47,631 bases of DNA. It comes from Clostridia bacterium. GTDB lineage: Bacteria > Bacillota > TC1 > UBA5767. How positions within the stretch are numbered: position 1 is the first letter of the stretch; every line of letters begins with the position of its first letter. The stretch spans positions 1 to 47,631 of the forward strand of contig DAOUPV010000009.1 of NCBI GenBank assembly GCA_030625965.1. Reading direction: 5' to 3'. Under the pieces are notes generated by a model. The model was not told where the DNA came from. It saw nothing but the letters and a program-made list of their open reading frames with translations, and searched no databases. Made by a program: the position numbers and the translations under genes. Of this stretch, positions 1-7,783 are shown piece after piece.

Positions 1-303
1 GCAAAAAATAAATTTGATTCACTGACGGATTACGTTGCTCGTAAGGAAGACAATGGTACGTTCGATATGGAAGACAACCTTTCAAATTTAAAAGAGTATA
101 TTGGTGGATATACGGAGTGTTTGCTTTGTGAATGCTTTAGACCCTATGTAGGAATTCCTAAGTATAAGTCACTTTTAGAAAGCACTTTATCAATCGTGAA
201 AAGCCATGCAACGACTGTAACCGTAGATGATGAAAAATATCATTCTAAGATAAAGGATATTACTACTAGATTGGAAGAACTGATTAAGGAGGCAGGCAAT
301 TGA
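1..303 (+). CDS. 3' end of an unidentified mobile-element gene (partial)
   Basis: The reading frame is open from the first base of the window, so only the C-terminal 100 residues are seen and the first internal Met (position 67) is probably not the start. The fragment is mostly helical and charged and has a Cys pair (CLLCEC) near its middle. It ends at TGA 301-303 and overlaps the next gene's TTG start by four bases, so the two are translationally coupled. Because the next gene resembles the TnpC/DUF6262 protein of Tn554-type elements, this is probably the C-terminal extension of the preceding recombinase gene. No recombinase catalytic residues lie in the visible part, so that identity rests on context only. 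Confidence 0.45.
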   Translation, partial: AKNKFDSLTDYVARKEDNGTFDMEDNLSNLKEYIGGYTECLLCECFRPYVGIPKYKSLLESTLSIVKSHATTVTVDDEKYHSKIKDITTRLEELIKEAGN

Positions 304-746
304 AGAAAGGTAAGAAGGAAGCGCGCATTTATGATATAGAGAGAAAGAAGAATACGCGGCTGAAACTAAAAAATGGTATAATTGCTTTAAGTAAAAAGAA
401 AGAGTACAAGGACGGGAAATCTATAACTCAATACGCATTGAGTAAATATACTAGAGTAAGCGCACATACAATTAAGCAATTTCCAGATATTATGGATATC
501 CTCGAAAAAGAAAAGAATCCCGGTGTGGAATTAAAAAACCCGGTTGTTGATACTGAGCGTATCCGGAATCTTGAGGAAGCAGTTCAGGTGATAAATACTT
601 TGACAGATATGTATAAAGGTGTGACAGAAAAGTACAATTCATTTCTGCGCAAGAATACTGAGCTTAATCTCGCGAATGTTCGACTTATGGAAAAAGTCAA
701 AGAACTCGATGATGTGATTGAAAAGTATTCAAATGCATATAATTGA
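300..746 (+). CDS. TnpC/DUF6262-like transposition accessory protein
   Basis: This 148-residue basic protein starts at TTG 300 behind a strong AAGGAGG (286-292). Residues 1-30 are Lys/Arg rich. Residues 40-75 look like a helix-turn-helix (QYALSKYTRVSAHTIKQFPDI). Residues 85-145 form a long heptad-rich coiled coil. That order (basic N-terminus, HTH, coiled coil), together with its place as the last gene of a coupled pair, matches the small third protein of Tn554-type elements, which influences orientation and frequency of transposition in Tn554. Codon use is more AT-rich than in dnaE just downstream, consistent with acquired DNA. The family call is from pattern only; another HTH accessory protein is possible. 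Confidence 0.5.
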   Translation: MKKGKKEARIYDIERKKNTRLKLKNGIIALSKKKEYKDGKSITQYALSKYTRVSAHTIKQFPDIMDILEKEKNPGVELKNPVVDTERIRNLEEAVQVINTLTDMYKGVTEKYNSFLRKNTELNLANVRLMEKVKELDDVIEKYSNAYN

Positions 747-825
747 TGGTGCACTAAATTTTGCTCATGGTTAGCATAATGGAAGGATGAAAACCTTAAT
801 GATAGAAAGAAAAACTGATGGTGCA
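744..825 (+). repeat. 10-bp direct repeat at the mobile element/dnaE boundary
   Basis: The decamer TGATGGTGCA occurs at 744-753, starting at the stop codon of the TnpC-like gene, and again at 816-825 inside the first codons of dnaE. It may be a recombination core or a chance match. A TATAAT-like hexamer at 738-743 might serve dnaE, but I see no well-spaced -35 box for it. Confidence 0.4.
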
Positions 826-3800
826 GGTTCCTGCTTTGTCCACCTTCACAACCATACGGGCTTCAGCCTGCTTGATGGCGCGGCCAGAATCCCGGATATG
901 GTAGAGAGAGCCAAACAACTCAATATGAGCGCATTGGCCATAACTGATCATGGGGTTATGTACGGTGTGGTCGACTTCTACAAAGAGTGTAAGAAACAGG
1001 GTATCAAACCTATCATCGGCTGTGAGGTTTACGTAGCCAAGAATTCTAGGTTTGATAAGCGCCCCAGGATCGATGAAGAACGCTATCATCTGGTTTTGTT
1101 GTGCAAAAACAGGACTGGCTACCAGAATCTGGTCAAGATGGTATCGGCTGCCCATACGGAAGGCTTCTATTATAAGCCCCGTGTGGATTTCGAATTACTT
1201 GAGGAATACCATGAAGGTCTGATCGCCACCAGCGCTTGCATCGCGGGTGAGATTCCTAGACGAATCTTGGAAGGTGACCTGGATGCGGCCAGGGAGGTAG
1301 CAGCCAAATACAAACAATTATTCGGAGAAGACTTCTATATAGAACTGCAGGACCATGGTATGCGCCAGGAGAAAGAAGCGAATCTGCACCTGGTATCTAT
1401 CGCAGGCGAGCTGGACATACCGCTGAGTTGTGCCAATGACGCTCACTATGTGAACCGGGACGATGCCCAAAGCCACGATGCGCTGCTGTGCATCCAGACT
1501 GGAAAGAGTGTAGGTGACGAGGAACGGATGCGCTTCGAGGGGGAGGAATTCTATCTTAAATCTCAGGAAGAGATGGAAGAACTGTTTTCCCATGTTCCCC
1601 AGGCACTGGCCAATACGGCCCGCATCGCAGAACTTTGTCAGCTGGAGTTCGAATTCGGCAAGCTCTATCTGCCACAATATGAAGTGCCTGAGGGTTTTAC
1701 CCTGAATACATATCTATATGAGCTATGCCGCTTGGGTATTGAGGAGCGCATGGGGGAGATGACCCCGGAAATCCAGGAGAGGCTGGATTATGAGCTTTCC
1801 GTCATTGAGAAGATGGACTACCCAGGTTATTTTCTGATTGTCTGGGACATGATCAATTTCGCCAGGAAGAATGGAATCTACGTGGGACCGGGACGGGGTT
1901 CTGCCGCAGGCAGCCTGGTGGCCTATGTATTGTTCATTACGGACATCAACCCATTGAAATACAATTTACTGTTCGAGAGATTCTTGAATCCGGAACGTGT
2001 GAGCATGCCGGATATTGATACGGACTTTTGCTACGAGCGTCGTGGCGAGGTGATAGAGTACCTGATCGACAAGTACGGTGAAGAGCATGTGGCTCAAATT
2101 GTCACTTTCGGCACTTTGTCCGCAAGAACGGCGATCCGGGACATAGGTCGGGTGTTGGATGTACCGTTGCCTTTGGTGGACAAAGTGGCCAAGATGATCC
2201 CGGGTGAGCTGAACATCACACTAGAGAAGTCCCTGGAAATGAATCCTGAGCTTAGACGAGTCATGGAGGAGCAGGAGGAAATCGCCCATCTGATGCAGAT
2301 TGCCAGGAAACTGGAAGGCTTGCCGCGTCACAGCTCCACTCATGCGGCTGGTCTGGTTATCGCCCCAGGCCCCATTGACGACTATATCCCTATCCTGAAC
2401 GGGCAGGGGGATGTACGTACGACCCAATATAACATGACAACTGTGGAAGAGATGGGTCTCTTGAAGATGGATCTTTTGGGACTCAGGACGTTGACCGTAA
2501 TCGGAAAGACCATCAACAATGTAGAAAAGACCCAGGGGATTCGTCTTGAACTGGATCAGATCCCCTTGGACAATAAAGAAACCTATGAACTGCTGGGCAG
2601 GGGTGATACGACTAGTATCTTCCAGTTGGAAAGTTCAGGGATGCAAAGCATTCTCAGGAATCTGAAACCGGAGGTCTTTGAGGATATCGTGGCATTGGTG
2701 GCGTTGTATCGTCCTGGACCACTGGGCAGCGGCATGGTAGATGATTTTATCGACGGCAAGCATGGCAAGATCAAGGCCGCCTACCTGCATCCGCTATTGG
2801 AACCAGTGCTGAAGGATACGTATGGAGTTATTCTCTACCAGGAACAGGTAATGCGCATCGCCAGCGATCTGGCCGGTTTCACACTGGGTGAAGCGGATCT
2901 GCTTAGGCGGGCCATGGGCAAGAAGAAAAAGAAAATCATCGAGGAACAGAAGAACCATTTCGTGACAGGCGCCAAGGTGCGTGGTGTTTCTTCAGCAATT
3001 GCCGAGAAGGTATATGAACGGATGGCGCATTTCGCTGGGTACGGATTCAACAAATCCCACTCTGCGGCCTATGCCCTGATTTCCTACCGGACGGCCTATT
3101 TGAAGGCGCACTATCCCAAGGAATTCATGGCGGCCATGCTGACCTCCATCATGCAGAACACCGACAAGGTGACACTGTACATTGAGGAATGTAAGAAGAT
3201 GGGTATCGCCATTCTACCCCCGGACATCAATGAATCCTTTGCGGATTTTACTCCGGTGGACAAGGGTATCCGATTCGGATTGGCGGCTGTGAAAAATGTA
3301 GGCCGTGGTGCAATAGAAAGCATCGTGGAAGCAAGAACGGCAGGACCGTTCACAGCATTGGACGATTTTTGCGAGAAGACAGATTTACAGCACGTCAACA
3401 AACGGGTGGTGGAAGGGCTGGTGCTCTGCGGGGCGCTGGACAGCTTCGACCTCTACCGCAGCCAGATGGTGCAGATGATACCGAAAGCATTCGATATAGC
3501 GGGAAAACGTCGGGAGGATCTGGCTTCAGGCCAGGTATCTCTGTTCGATTCACCAGGTATTGAGATGGAAGAACATACACCGGTTCCCCCAATCAAGGAA
3601 TATCCCCAACGGGAGATGCTGGATATGGAGAAAAGTGCACTGGGGTTCTATATCAGCGGGCATCCTTTGGAACCTTACCGCCCCATGTTTGCAGACAGAA
3701 GGATCCGCAGTCTGGCCACCATCGGCGAAAAAGAAGACGGCAGTATGATAATCGTATGTGGTATGGTCAGCAAACTCAAGCGGAGCGTGACCAAGAAGAA

Positions 3801-4332
3801 CGAGAACATGGCTTACGTCACCCTGGAGGATCTGCACAGCAGCATCGACGTGCTGGTATTCCCCAGGCTCTATGCAGAAATGGGGGGCCAACTGAAAGAG
3901 GACCAGGTCGTGATCCTCAGAGGAAGGGTCAACTGCAACGAGGAGGAAAAGAAGCTCTTCGCTGACGCTTTCCAGTTTGATGTAACACCGGATACCCGTT
4001 TGGAGGATTCCTTTATGCGCGGAACGTCAAGGCCGTACAGACAATCTAGACCGGCCAAGAAGAAAACAAATGTACCAGTAGATAGCAAAAAAACTGAGGA
4101 AACCAAAATACCGGCATTAGTGACAATTCGTATCGCAGGAAGCGAACAGCAGGAGTTGGAGCATTGCCTGAACAGGACCAGGGAACTGCTGGATGGTGCT
4201 TCGGAAGGTTCGACGGATATCACTCTGCATCTCGGAGAGGACATTCGGGTCGGGTTGAGGCAAAAAAAATATATCGACAGGGAAATATATGATAAACTTT
4301 GTAGAGTATGGGGAGAAAATAACATCAAGTAG
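787..4332 (+). CDS. dnaE: DNA polymerase III alpha subunit DnaE
   Basis: This is a replicative-type C-family DNA polymerase of 1181 residues, the usual DnaE length. The N-terminal PHP domain opens with FVHLHNHTGFSLLDG around residues 17-31. The palm contains the catalytic PDIDTDF motif near residues 407-413. The finger and beta-binding regions follow (RPGPLGSGMVDDFI; GYGFNKSHSAAYA). An OB-fold of about 80 residues lies near residue 980 (VCGMVSKLKRSVTKK). The start is uncertain. ATG 787 sits directly on the GGAAGG motif, while ATG 799 has that motif at workable spacing. About 17 residues precede the conserved PHP start, and this is where the upstream mobile element ends, so the N-terminus may have been altered. 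It is followed closely by coaD. Confidence 0.97.
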   Translation: MKTLMIERKTDGAGSCFVHLHNHTGFSLLDGAARIPDMVERAKQLNMSALAITDHGVMYGVVDFYKECKKQGIKPIIGCEVYVAKNSRFDKRPRIDEERYHLVLLCKNRTGYQNLVKMVSAAHTEGFYYKPRVDFELLEEYHEGLIATSACIAGEIPRRILEGDLDAAREVAAKYKQLFGEDFYIELQDHGMRQEKEANLHLVSIAGELDIPLSCANDAHYVNRDDAQSHDALLCIQTGKSVGDEERMRFEGEEFYLKSQEEMEELFSHVPQALANTARIAELCQLEFEFGKLYLPQYEVPEGFTLNTYLYELCRLGIEERMGEMTPEIQERLDYELSVIEKMDYPGYFLIVWDMINFARKNGIYVGPGRGSAAGSLVAYVLFITDINPLKYNLLFERFLNPERVSMPDIDTDFCYERRGEVIEYLIDKYGEEHVAQIVTFGTLSARTAIRDIGRVLDVPLPLVDKVAKMIPGELNITLEKSLEMNPELRRVMEEQEEIAHLMQIARKLEGLPRHSSTHAAGLVIAPGPIDDYIPILNGQGDVRTTQYNMTTVEEMGLLKMDLLGLRTLTVIGKTINNVEKTQGIRLELDQIPLDNKETYELLGRGDTTSIFQLESSGMQSILRNLKPEVFEDIVALVALYRPGPLGSGMVDDFIDGKHGKIKAAYLHPLLEPVLKDTYGVILYQEQVMRIASDLAGFTLGEADLLRRAMGKKKKKIIEEQKNHFVTGAKVRGVSSAIAEKVYERMAHFAGYGFNKSHSAAYALISYRTAYLKAHYPKEFMAAMLTSIMQNTDKVTLYIEECKKMGIAILPPDINESFADFTPVDKGIRFGLAAVKNVGRGAIESIVEARTAGPFTALDDFCEKTDLQHVNKRVVEGLVLCGALDSFDLYRSQMVQMIPKAFDIAGKRREDLASGQVSLFDSPGIEMEEHTPVPPIKEYPQREMLDMEKSALGFYISGHPLEPYRPMFADRRIRSLATIGEKEDGSMIIVCGMVSKLKRSVTKKNENMAYVTLEDLHSSIDVLVFPRLYAEMGGQLKEDQVVILRGRVNCNEEEKKLFADAFQFDVTPDTRLEDSFMRGTSRPYRQSRPAKKKTNVPVDSKKTEETKIPALVTIRIAGSEQQELEHCLNRTRELLDGASEGSTDITLHLGEDIRVGLRQKKYIDREIYDKLCRVWGENNIK

Positions 4333-4353
4333 CAGTTGCAAGGGAGTGATCAA

Positions 4354-4836
4354 ATGAACATCGCAGTATACCCAGGATCTTTCGATCCACTTACCAACGG
4401 CCATCTGGATATTATCGAGAGGTCGGTGCATATCTTCGATAAGGTAATATTGGCTATCGCCACGGATAATAACAAGGATTCAATGTTTACCATTGAGGAA
4501 CGCATCAGTATGATTAACGAGGCGTTGGAGAATTATGAAACAGTGGAGGTTGAAGTTTTCGAGGGCCTTCTGGTACGCTATGCCAAGAAGAAGGGTGCGA
4601 GTGCCCTGATCCGGGGTCTGCGCGCAGTCTCGGACTTCGAATATGAATTCCAGATGTCACTGATGAACCGCAAGCTTGAGCCTGCGGTGGAGACTGTATT
4701 CCTGATGACATCGGCTGAGAACACCTTCATCAGCTCGAGTCTGATCAAACAGGTCGCCTCGTTGCAAGGGGATATCCACGGGCTGGTTCCGCAAGTCGTA
4801 GAAGAAGCGATGCTTCGAAAGTACAAGGGGGATTAG
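4354..4836 (+). CDS. coaD: Phosphopantetheine adenylyltransferase
   Basis: CoaD catalyses the penultimate step of coenzyme A synthesis, transferring AMP from ATP to 4'-phosphopantetheine in the cytoplasm. The 160-residue product has the nucleotidyltransferase signature (YPGSFDPLTNGHLDII, with the T/HxGH-type NGH site), the RGLRAVSDFEYEFQM segment, and the C-terminal ISSSLIKQVA motif that binds the ATP phosphates. I start it at ATG 4354, which has AAGGGAG seven bases upstream, rather than at the in-frame TTG 4336, because family members begin with the MxxAVYPGSFDP sequence. It lies 21 bp after dnaE and abuts mtrB. Confidence 0.96.
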   Translation: MNIAVYPGSFDPLTNGHLDIIERSVHIFDKVILAIATDNNKDSMFTIEERISMINEALENYETVEVEVFEGLLVRYAKKKGASALIRGLRAVSDFEYEFQMSLMNRKLEPAVETVFLMTSAENTFISSSLIKQVASLQGDIHGLVPQVVEEAMLRKYKGD

Positions 4837-5061
4837 ATGGACAACATCAAGTATGATCCAGATTATGTCGTAGTCAAGGCAATGGAGAATGGGGTGACAA
4901 TTATGGGCCTCACTAGAGGACGTGACACCAAGAGTCATCATTCAGAAAAGATAGACAAAGGGGAAGTCTTGATTGCGCAGTTCACAGAGACGACTTCAGC
5001 CATTAAGATCAGAGGAAAAGCTAAGATCATGACCAAACACGGTGAAGTCGAAACCGATTAA
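4837..5061 (+). CDS. mtrB: trp RNA-binding attenuation protein (TRAP)
   Basis: This 74-residue protein is a clear TRAP/MtrB homologue. In Bacillus the protein forms an 11-subunit ring that, with bound tryptophan, wraps leader RNA carrying GAG/UAG triplets and blocks expression of trp genes. The sequence keeps the core GLTRGRDTKSHHSEKIDKGE and AIKIRG. It also keeps Lys38, Lys57 and Arg59, which correspond to the RNA-contacting Lys37, Lys56 and Arg58 of B. subtilis TRAP. The start codon follows the coaD stop directly, with AAGGGG inside coaD as ribosome site. No trp genes, anti-TRAP gene or long run of suitably spaced triplets were recognised in this window, so its targets are elsewhere. Confidence 0.93.
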   Translation: MDNIKYDPDYVVVKAMENGVTIMGLTRGRDTKSHHSEKIDKGEVLIAQFTETTSAIKIRGKAKIMTKHGEVETD

Positions 5062-5081
5062 GGGATTCAGGGAGAAAAACA

Positions 5082-5258
5082 ATGTGGAAAGTAGTATTTG
5101 TGGTGAACTCTGAGAAGAAGGTCGACAGAATTAAACAGGAATTAGAGAAGGAATACATATTCCCAAAGATTGTACCATCAGGTAATTCTTATCAGGTCAT
5201 GGTGGATGAAATGGACCTGCAGGATGCCGATGAGATCATCCGGGGGATTTTGTCTTAA
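5082..5258 (+). CDS. Small conserved-looking hypothetical protein (58 aa)
   Basis: A 58-residue ORF fills the gap between mtrB and pfkA: ATG 5082, ribosome site CAGGGAG, stop TAA 5256-5258. The predicted pattern is a hydrophobic strand (WKVVFVVNS), a charged helix (KKVDRIKQELEKEY), two short strands and a terminal helix (DLQDADEIIRGIL), that is, a compact alpha/beta fold. It is co-directional and tightly spaced with its neighbours (21 bp each side), and its codon use resembles theirs, which supports it being real. I do not recognise a function. Confidence 0.7.
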   Translation: MWKVVFVVNSEKKVDRIKQELEKEYIFPKIVPSGNSYQVMVDEMDLQDADEIIRGILS

Positions 5259-5279
5259 TATTTTGTGGGAGGATTGTTT

Positions 5280-6239
5280 GTGAAGAAGATTGGAGTCTTG
5301 ACATCCGGTGGAGACGCGCCGGGTATGAACCCTGCTATTCGGGCGGTGGTTCGTAAGGCCATTTACCATGGTCTGTCAGTCGTAGGAATCAAGCGAGGAT
5401 ATGAAGGACTGTTGAAGCGTGATTTTCAACAGATGGATGTATCCAGTGTGGGAGATATAGTCACGCGAGGCGGGACTAAGTTATTGTCTGCCCGTTGTCC
5501 TGAATTTCTGAAGGAAGAAGTTCAGATTCAAGCGGCGGATATTTTGAAACGCGAAGAGATTGAAGGCTTGGTGGTCATTGGTGGGGACGGAAGTTTCCGT
5601 GGCGCCTTGGCTTTACAGAAACAGGGCATCAAGGTAATCGGCGTGCCGGGGACCATTGACAATGATATCGCCGGAACGGAAATGACCATCGGATTTGATA
5701 CGGCCGTCAATACCGCTTTGGAAGGTATTTCAAAACTTAGGGACACCGCTACGAGCCATGAACGGCTTTTTTTGGTTGAAGTCATGGGACGAAACTGTGG
5801 CGCCATCGCTCTGGCTACCGGAATCGCCGGTGGTGCAGAAGCCATCCTGATACCTGAGATACCCATCGACTATGATAACCTAGTGGCTACCATAAACCGA
5901 GGAAAAGAGCGTGGTAAGATTTCAAGCATCATTGTGGTTGCTGAGGGTGTGGCCGAAGCAGTGGACCTAGAGCAGCTGCTCAGCGAACGCACTGAATCGA
6001 ACGCCAGAACTGTCATCCTTGGACACTTGCAGCGCGGTGGATCGCCCACCGTGAATGATTCTATACTTGCCAGCCGCATGGGAGCAGCAGCGGTCGACTT
6101 TCTGCGCACCGGCAAAAGCGGTGTGATGACGGCACTGCGCCAGGGAAATATCGTCGATGTTCCTTTGGTGAAATGCCTTGAAAAAGAAAACAAGATTGAC
6201 CAAGAGCTGTACCGTTTGGCCGAGATACTGGCTATATAG
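5280..6239 (+). CDS. pfkA: ATP-dependent 6-phosphofructokinase
   Basis: PfkA phosphorylates fructose 6-phosphate to fructose 1,6-bisphosphate, the committed step of glycolysis. The product is 319 residues, the size of the classic bacterial enzyme. It has the ATP loop GGDAPGMNPAIR at residues 10-21, GGDGS at 101-105 (typical of ATP-type enzymes), and the catalytic TIDND segment with Asp127 and Asp129 at canonical numbering. MGRNCG and HLQRGG segments for substrate and effector binding are also present. I start at GTG 5280, with GGGAGG seven bases upstream, because it gives the family N-terminus; the GTG at 5265 overlaps the ribosome site. It is coupled to pyk 11 bp downstream. Confidence 0.97.
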   Translation: MKKIGVLTSGGDAPGMNPAIRAVVRKAIYHGLSVVGIKRGYEGLLKRDFQQMDVSSVGDIVTRGGTKLLSARCPEFLKEEVQIQAADILKREEIEGLVVIGGDGSFRGALALQKQGIKVIGVPGTIDNDIAGTEMTIGFDTAVNTALEGISKLRDTATSHERLFLVEVMGRNCGAIALATGIAGGAEAILIPEIPIDYDNLVATINRGKERGKISSIIVVAEGVAEAVDLEQLLSERTESNARTVILGHLQRGGSPTVNDSILASRMGAAAVDFLRTGKSGVMTALRQGNIVDVPLVKCLEKENKIDQELYRLAEILAI

Positions 6240-6250
6240 GAGGAGAAAGC

Positions 6251-7666
6251 ATGAGAAGAACTAAGATCATATGCACCATAGGTCCAGCTAGCGAAAAGGA
6301 AGAGGTGCTTCAGGAGTTGATAGCCAACGGCATGAATGTGGCCAGACTCAACTTTTCTCATGGGAACCATGCCGAGCACTTAGAGAGAATCCAGAGTATT
6401 CGTAGAATTGCCGATGAACAGGGTAAGAATGTGGCAATCATGCTGGACACCAAAGGCCCGGAGATCAGAACTGGGGAACTGAGCTGTTCGGAGATCACGC
6501 TGAAAGAAGGCGACGACCTGGTACTCACTACGGAAACGATTATGGGGGACGAACATAGATTGTCCGTAAGCTATAAGCATCTTCCGGAAGAGATCTCTGT
6601 AGGTGACCACATCCTGCTGGATGACGGACTAATATCCCTCAAGGTGAAAAGTACAGGCGGTACAGAAATCCTCTGTAAGGTACAGAACGGGGGCAGCATC
6701 AAGTCAAGACGGGGTGTCAACGTACCAGGAAAGAAACTGAATCTTGAATTCCTGTCACAAAAGGACAAGGAGGACATTCTGTTCGGTATCAAGAATGATA
6801 TCGACTTTATCGCCTTATCCTTTGTTCGTGATAAGTCGGAGGTTAAGCAGGTCAGAGAATTACTTAAAGCGAATGAATCGGCAATCCATCTCATAGCCAA
6901 GATTGAGAATACCTTTGCGGTAGAAAATATCAAGAGTATCATCAAAGTCAGCGACGGGATTATGGTTGCCAGAGGCGATTTGGGCGTGGAAATTCCCATC
7001 GAGGAAATCCCCATAATACAAAAACGCATCATCCGCTATTGCTACGAGCGGGCCACGCCGGTAATAACGGCGACCCAGATGCTCGACTCCATGATCCGTA
7101 ATCCGAGACCCACCAGAGCGGAAGTCACCGATGTGGCCAATGCTGTCCTGGACGGTACGGACTGCGTGATGTTGTCGGGGGAAACGGCAGCAGGAGATTA
7201 TCCGCTTGTCACTTTGAAGACTATGATTAAAATTGTCTTGGAAGCGGAAAACCTGATGTCCACTTCAGCGGACCGCTTCAAGAAGCGCAAGTACAAGAGC
7301 ATGCATCCCATCACTGACAATATCAGCGAAGCGGCGGTGAACATAGCCAGAAAAATGAATGCTACGGCACTGATCGTGCCAACCAGATCCGGTTTCACAC
7401 CCCGGATGGTGGCCAAATATCGGCCAGATACACCAGTATTTGCCATGGTTTCCCATAAGCGGAGCAGACGATTAATGAGTATTGTGTGGGGCGTGGAGAC
7501 TGTGGAAATCGTGGAGCCTGACAACATCGACACCATGATTGAGCGGGCGACGGAAGCATGCCGCAAGGCGGGATATATCCATGAGGGAGATACAATCGTA
7601 ATTACAGCAGGTGTGCCCATCGGTGTGAGCGGCAAGACCAATCTCCTAAAAGTGCAAATTGTATAG
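6251..7666 (+). CDS. pyk: Pyruvate kinase (short form)
   Basis: Pyruvate kinase converts phosphoenolpyruvate and ADP to pyruvate and ATP. The 471-residue product begins RRTKIICTIGPAS and carries DTKGPEIRTG, the active-site signature around IAKIENTFAVENI, and MVARGDLGVEIP. It ends NLLKVQIV. It therefore lacks the extra C-terminal PEP-utiliser-like domain of the longer Bacillus-type enzymes. The ribosome site AGGAGG overlaps the end of pfkA, so the two glycolytic genes are cotranscribed. A strong terminator follows at 7722-7772. Confidence 0.97.
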   Translation: MRRTKIICTIGPASEKEEVLQELIANGMNVARLNFSHGNHAEHLERIQSIRRIADEQGKNVAIMLDTKGPEIRTGELSCSEITLKEGDDLVLTTETIMGDEHRLSVSYKHLPEEISVGDHILLDDGLISLKVKSTGGTEILCKVQNGGSIKSRRGVNVPGKKLNLEFLSQKDKEDILFGIKNDIDFIALSFVRDKSEVKQVRELLKANESAIHLIAKIENTFAVENIKSIIKVSDGIMVARGDLGVEIPIEEIPIIQKRIIRYCYERATPVITATQMLDSMIRNPRPTRAEVTDVANAVLDGTDCVMLSGETAAGDYPLVTLKTMIKIVLEAENLMSTSADRFKKRKYKSMHPITDNISEAAVNIARKMNATALIVPTRSGFTPRMVAKYRPDTPVFAMVSHKRSRRLMSIVWGVETVEIVEPDNIDTMIERATEACRKAGYIHEGDTIVITAGVPIGVSGKTNLLKVQIV

Positions 7667-7721
7667 AGACGGAAAAGCAATAAAAAAATAACGTTAAATC
7701 TGGAATACAAGGATTAAAAGG

Positions 7722-7772
7722 AGTACTATACTATATGTGACGGGAAGTCACATTTGGTATAGTGCTTTTTTT
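7722..7772 (+). terminator. Intrinsic terminator after pyk
   Basis: A 20-bp imperfect stem (arms 7722-7741 and 7747-7766, loop GGGAA) is followed by seven T. It closes the dnaE-pyk run and lies just upstream of the ribosome site of the next gene. It might also act as a leader attenuator for that gene; a TATACT hexamer lies inside the left arm. Confidence 0.9.
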
Positions 7773-7783
7773 AGGAGGACATC

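Noticed and set aside
5265-5279. GTG 5265 as the pfkA start
   Set aside because: It overlaps the GGGAGG ribosome site; GTG 5280 has proper spacing and gives the canonical residue numbering.
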